A DNA stretch of 64,000 bases from Chitinophaga sp. Cy-1792. GTDB taxonomy: Bacteria; Bacteroidota; Bacteroidia; Chitinophagales; Chitinophagaceae. The DNA lies in NCBI RefSeq assembly GCF_011752935.1, contig NZ_VWWO01000002.1:1240001-1304000 (forward strand), given 5' to 3'. This document shows positions 60,919 through 64,000 of the stretch, piece by piece. How positions within the stretch are numbered: the first letter of the stretch is position 1; each line of letters opens with the position of its first letter. The position numbers and the translations under genes were made by a program. Below the pieces are notes generated by a model that worked only from the letters and a program-made list of their open reading frames with translations, was not told the DNA's origin and did no database searches.

Positions 60919-63837
60919 ATGAATACACGGCAATGCTGGTATAGGTTAAACGGAAGTATATGGAGCCATAAAAACGGTGTTGCGGTATTCATTGCTCGTT
61001 TCATGTTGCTGTTAACCATGTTGTCGGCCCAGGTGAAATGGGCTGCTGCACAGCAACAGCAAATTGATTACCGGTTTGTTACTGATACCGTATTGGTAGA
61101 AAGAGGAACAACTTTTTCCAATAAACTGGTTATTACCAACCATACAAAGGATACGGTTCATTTATCTGGTCGGCTCAACGAAGCATTACAAAGGAGTATG
61201 CTGAAAATACCGGCAGATATTACGATTGGGCCTGGAGAAAGCCGCACGTTTCCTGTTAAATTTCTTGCAGAAAGCAATATTATTCAGGAACAGTTACAGG
61301 AATTCAGTGTAAGTTTTATAAAAACGGAAACGAGATCACAAGTAGGTAGTCCTGCCATTTTTTTTACTAAACTGGAAGTTGCCAGAAGCATTGTAATCGG
61401 AACTCCCTCCGCGGAGGTTTATCTCCCCGTCGGGCAGCAAAAGACGGAACTTTCGTTACGGCTGTTGAACAATAGCCTCATATCCCAGACCTTTTCGCTT
61501 GATTTTGAGCAGGTACCGGAAGGTTTGGAAATCAGCGGAGAAAAAGGTCCGGTTTCTATTAAAGGGGGAGAAGAGCTGATGAGATCTTACCTGATAAAAG
61601 ACAAAAGGGGTACACGTCATGCGGCAGATTTTTCTGTTATCATCAGGGCTGTGGACGCACAGGGAATAGTACTTGACCGCAAAGCGATCCGGGTCATGTC
61701 TCTTAGCAACCGCAGAAGCCTCGGCAGCCCTGAAAAGGGGGCCTATGGTGCAACTATCCCCAATACTGTTTCGGTGAATTACCTGAATGCAAACACTTAC
61801 TCGTCTGTACAGTTGGCAGGCAACGGAAATTATGAACTGGGGGAAAAAAAGCACCTGGCTTATAACCTGAATGCTGAATTCTTTACCAATGGCGGAAACA
61901 GTGTGACGATGTACAACTCCTTTGTGGATTACCAGACCGGGAAGCTGGGTATCAAAGCCGGTAACATTTATGAAGATCTTGATTTTAATGTCAACGGTAT
62001 TGGCGCCAAAGGTTCCTGGTTCCCGGATGATCACCAGCGATTCAATGTATACGGCTTGAAGAACAGTTACCTGTTATATGCAGATCGTATAAATCCCGGA
62101 ACTGGTGGTAATACCTTTGCGGCTGAATATCTTGATGGTGATCGTTCTCATGAAAAGACAAGGGTCATTGCGCTGTATAACGACAACGTGATGAATGCTG
62201 TAAAAACAAATTTACTGTCGGGTAAAAAAGCATTTTTATTAAATGATAAAAATGGAGCATTGCAGGTGGAAGGTGGTATCAGTTCGGAAAGATATAGCAA
62301 TTTCCATGGCGAGGTGCATAATGGGTTTGCACTTGGCGCTGACTATTCCTATAAAAATGCCGGTCTTTTACTGAATACACGCCAGTTTTATGGATCTCCT
62401 TTCTATGGTGGAATGCGTAGGGGTATGCTTCAATCAGAGAATATGGTTTCTTATGGATTATCTGAAAAGATGAGTGTAAACGGAAGGGTAAGTATATTGG
62501 ATAATCGCCCCAAATACCTCGTGCGCCAGTTCAACGACTACCTGATGCGTACCAATTCGTATGGTAACCAGATTTATGAAATTGGTTTCAGGGTTAGTCC
62601 TGCTCCACATTGGCAGCTGGGGGTAAATCCTTACTATTTCAGGCAGTCGCTGGAACCACGGAATTATTTCCCTGGTGATAGCCTTGCCGGAACTATCTGG
62701 CATTCAGGGTCTGCGAGGGCTAAACTGAACGCGTCCTATTCTGCGGGGATGCACCATGCCAGTTTGATAATGGATCAGGGCTATACTTATCAGCATACAG
62801 CAGGCCATCCTGCGGCACCGTTTTATTCGACGCGTATCAACCTGGATTACAGTTATAGCTATTTTGGTGTGGATGGTTTTTACCAGCATAATCCCTACTA
62901 CCTCTCTGATGTATTGGTGAGCCAGACTGGTGCGGTCTATAATGTTTTTTCCGTTGGGATGCGGTCACAGTTCAATGCTATAAAAGATAAATTAGGGGTT
63001 AATGCAGCATTACGGTATTACAACTACGGTTACAACAACAGTCAGAATTATGTATTGAATGTAGATGCACACTATTGGCTTCCGGATAACTGGGCATTTA
63101 CTGCCAGCGTATTCCTGGGTTTAAACAAACTAAGCCAATTGAATATGTATGACCCGCAAAGCGGTCTCAATCCATCTGTGCCGCAATATACCGGCGATCA
63201 GGCCAGTCTCCTTACCTCGCGCAGGATCAGTATCGGAATTTCCAAAAGGTTCGGGAAAATACAGCATACGGGCGAAAGAAGACTAACCCTGATTTATTTT
63301 GAAGACAGGAATGGAAATGGAGAACAGGATGCCGGAGAACCTTTGGTGAGCGGACTAATGGTAAAGATAGATGACCTGGCCGCTGTAACCGACAAAAATG
63401 GCAGGGTAACCTTTGATGCCCCTGCAGGTAAGGCATATATACCAGCCATTGTTTCAGATGAAGGCTGGACACAGTCCGGAGACTATTCCATCTTTCTGGC
63501 CCGTAATAGTACCATGCGTATTCCACTGGTAAAGTCGGGAAGACTTTCCGGCCAGCTGCAAGCAATTGCAGGCTCCCAATCGGGGATAACGCTGAGCGGT
63601 ATTCGCATCAGGGCAGTAAACGCTTCAGGAAAGGTTTACCAGACATTCACAGACAACAAAGGGAATTTCAATTTTTACCTGCCGGAAAACAGTTATAGCG
63701 TTTCTGTTGATACAGAAGGATTGTCTATTGTCGTAGAAGGCGGCAGCCAGCAGGTGGCGGTACAAAAAGATATTCCCGGTTCTGTCATCTTCCCATACAC
63801 CAATAAGCGTGTAGAGGTAGATATTAAGAAATTCTGA
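60919..63837 (+). CDS. Large outer-membrane usher-like beta-barrel protein
   Basis: A 972-residue exported protein. A signal (FMLLLTMLSAQVKWAAAQ) precedes two Ig-like/chaperone-like beta domains (about 50-260: VITNHTKDTVHLSG, FPVKFLAESNI), then a long region of amphipathic strands rich in Tyr and Asn (about 280-790) consistent with an outer-membrane barrel, and finally a SdrD-B-like repeat (YFEDRNGNGEQDAGEPLVSG) and a carboxypeptidase-regulatory-like domain that ends the protein (PYTNKRVEVDIKKF). The layout is like ushers that assemble surface fibres. The exported subunit may be the next gene. Confidence 0.72.
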   Translation: MNTRQCWYRLNGSIWSHKNGVAVFIARFMLLLTMLSAQVKWAAAQQQQIDYRFVTDTVLVERGTTFSNKLVITNHTKDTVHLSGRLNEALQRSMLKIPADITIGPGESRTFPVKFLAESNIIQEQLQEFSVSFIKTETRSQVGSPAIFFTKLEVARSIVIGTPSAEVYLPVGQQKTELSLRLLNNSLISQTFSLDFEQVPEGLEISGEKGPVSIKGGEELMRSYLIKDKRGTRHAADFSVIIRAVDAQGIVLDRKAIRVMSLSNRRSLGSPEKGAYGATIPNTVSVNYLNANTYSSVQLAGNGNYELGEKKHLAYNLNAEFFTNGGNSVTMYNSFVDYQTGKLGIKAGNIYEDLDFNVNGIGAKGSWFPDDHQRFNVYGLKNSYLLYADRINPGTGGNTFAAEYLDGDRSHEKTRVIALYNDNVMNAVKTNLLSGKKAFLLNDKNGALQVEGGISSERYSNFHGEVHNGFALGADYSYKNAGLLLNTRQFYGSPFYGGMRRGMLQSENMVSYGLSEKMSVNGRVSILDNRPKYLVRQFNDYLMRTNSYGNQIYEIGFRVSPAPHWQLGVNPYYFRQSLEPRNYFPGDSLAGTIWHSGSARAKLNASYSAGMHHASLIMDQGYTYQHTAGHPAAPFYSTRINLDYSYSYFGVDGFYQHNPYYLSDVLVSQTGAVYNVFSVGMRSQFNAIKDKLGVNAALRYYNYGYNNSQNYVLNVDAHYWLPDNWAFTASVFLGLNKLSQLNMYDPQSGLNPSVPQYTGDQASLLTSRRISIGISKRFGKIQHTGERRLTLIYFEDRNGNGEQDAGEPLVSGLMVKIDDLAAVTDKNGRVTFDAPAGKAYIPAIVSDEGWTQSGDYSIFLARNSTMRIPLVKSGRLSGQLQAIAGSQSGITLSGIRIRAVNASGKVYQTFTDNKGNFNFYLPENSYSVSVDTEGLSIVVEGGSQQVAVQKDIPGSVIFPYTNKRVEVDIKKF

Positions 63838-63889
63838 TGGTAATCATATAGTTATGCAGACGATACCGGAATGCCGCTATTTATAAATT

Positions 63890-63945
63890 GTACAAGAATG
63901 GTCATTCCCTGTACAAAAAGAACGGTGTTATAACATGTAATTTTG
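63890..63945 (+). promoter_or_regulatory. AraC-type operator and promoter of the gene at 63988
   Basis: Half-sites GTACAAGAA (63890) and GTACAAAAA (63911), exactly 21 bp apart, with the outer prefix TTTATAAATT as at 60717. The TAATTTTG -7 box (63938-63945) starts 27 bp after the proximal half-site. Putative twin of the usher promoter, which suggests coregulation. Confidence 0.7.
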
Positions 63946-63987
63946 TATCGTTCGAGAGTCAAGTAAGAATTAAAAAAACAAATAAAA

Positions 63988-64000
63988 ATGAAAAAGCAGA
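63988..64000 (+). CDS. Start of the next gene (truncated by the window edge)
   Basis: Only MKKQ is visible, beginning at the ATG at 63988, 43 bp after the -7 box. The basic start is typical of an exported protein. Since it has the same promoter as the usher-like gene, a surface fibre subunit is a possible guess; it cannot be tested here. Confidence 0.4.

Overview
The window looks like chromosomal DNA of a Bacteroidota bacterium, most likely a Chitinophaga-type member of the Chitinophagaceae. The support is a SusC/SusD pair with an ECF sigma/FecR switch, a protein with a type IX secretion C-terminal domain, TAnnTTTG-type -7 promoter boxes, many Bacteroidota-style lipoproteins, many AraC-family regulators, and class I lanthipeptide precursors with the Bacteroidota leader pattern KK(L/M)xLxxIK(V/I)A. 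No rRNA, tRNA, CRISPR array, insertion sequence or phage gene was recognised.

Layout. 1-8.7 kb: a Crp/Fnr regulator next to a truncated membrane-anchored protein, a secreted hypothetical, a PARG-like hydrolase, a tetR-MFS-isochorismatase operon with two copies of one operator, a T9SS-sorted Ig-like surface protein and an FkbM methyltransferase. 8.7-13.4 kb: a GH130 glycosidase domain fused to a CheY-like receiver, a SAM methyltransferase, and a divergent AraC/epimerase pair. 13.4-20 kb: a lanthipeptide locus with five small precursor genes in two leader subgroups (most too short for routine gene calling), a NarL-type response regulator, a LanC cyclase and a full-length LanB dehydratase. No transporter or leader protease is visible. 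20-24 kb: an aldo/keto reductase and a cupin-CMD-CMD fusion on either side of an AraC regulator, with related operator-like sites upstream of both enzymes. 24-28.4 kb: a four-gene operon (porin, Rieske lipoprotein, imelysin, di-haem oxidoreductase), probably for iron handling. 28.8-38.6 kb: a 2-hydroxyacid dehydrogenase, a marR-rph rifamycin phosphotransferase operon with a palindromic operator, an AraC/SDR pair, an arginase-fold enzyme and an FAD monooxygenase. 38.6-46.5 kb: two AraC genes, DoxX, an HxlR regulator, a small cluster of probable immunity genes, a membrane-anchored MutS-like ATPase and a J-domain/KTSC fusion. 46.6-57.3 kb: a sigma / anti-sigma / SusC / SusD / BACON lipoprotein / sulfatase utilisation locus, flanked on both sides by members of one two-TM paralogue family. 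57-64 kb: an APH-fold kinase, a SnoaL-like lipoprotein, an AraC regulator, a large outer-membrane usher-like protein, and the first codons of the next gene, which has the same promoter architecture as the usher gene.

The main observations are (i) the lanthipeptide locus, with two precursor subfamilies and an intrinsic hairpin between precursors and cyclase, and (ii) a recurrent promoter architecture: two direct repeats of about 9 bp (core TACAA) placed exactly 21 bp apart, with the proximal copy about 27 bp before a TAnnTTTG-like box. It occurs upstream of several genes that lie next to AraC-family regulators. Functions are read from motifs and family knowledge. No database search was possible.
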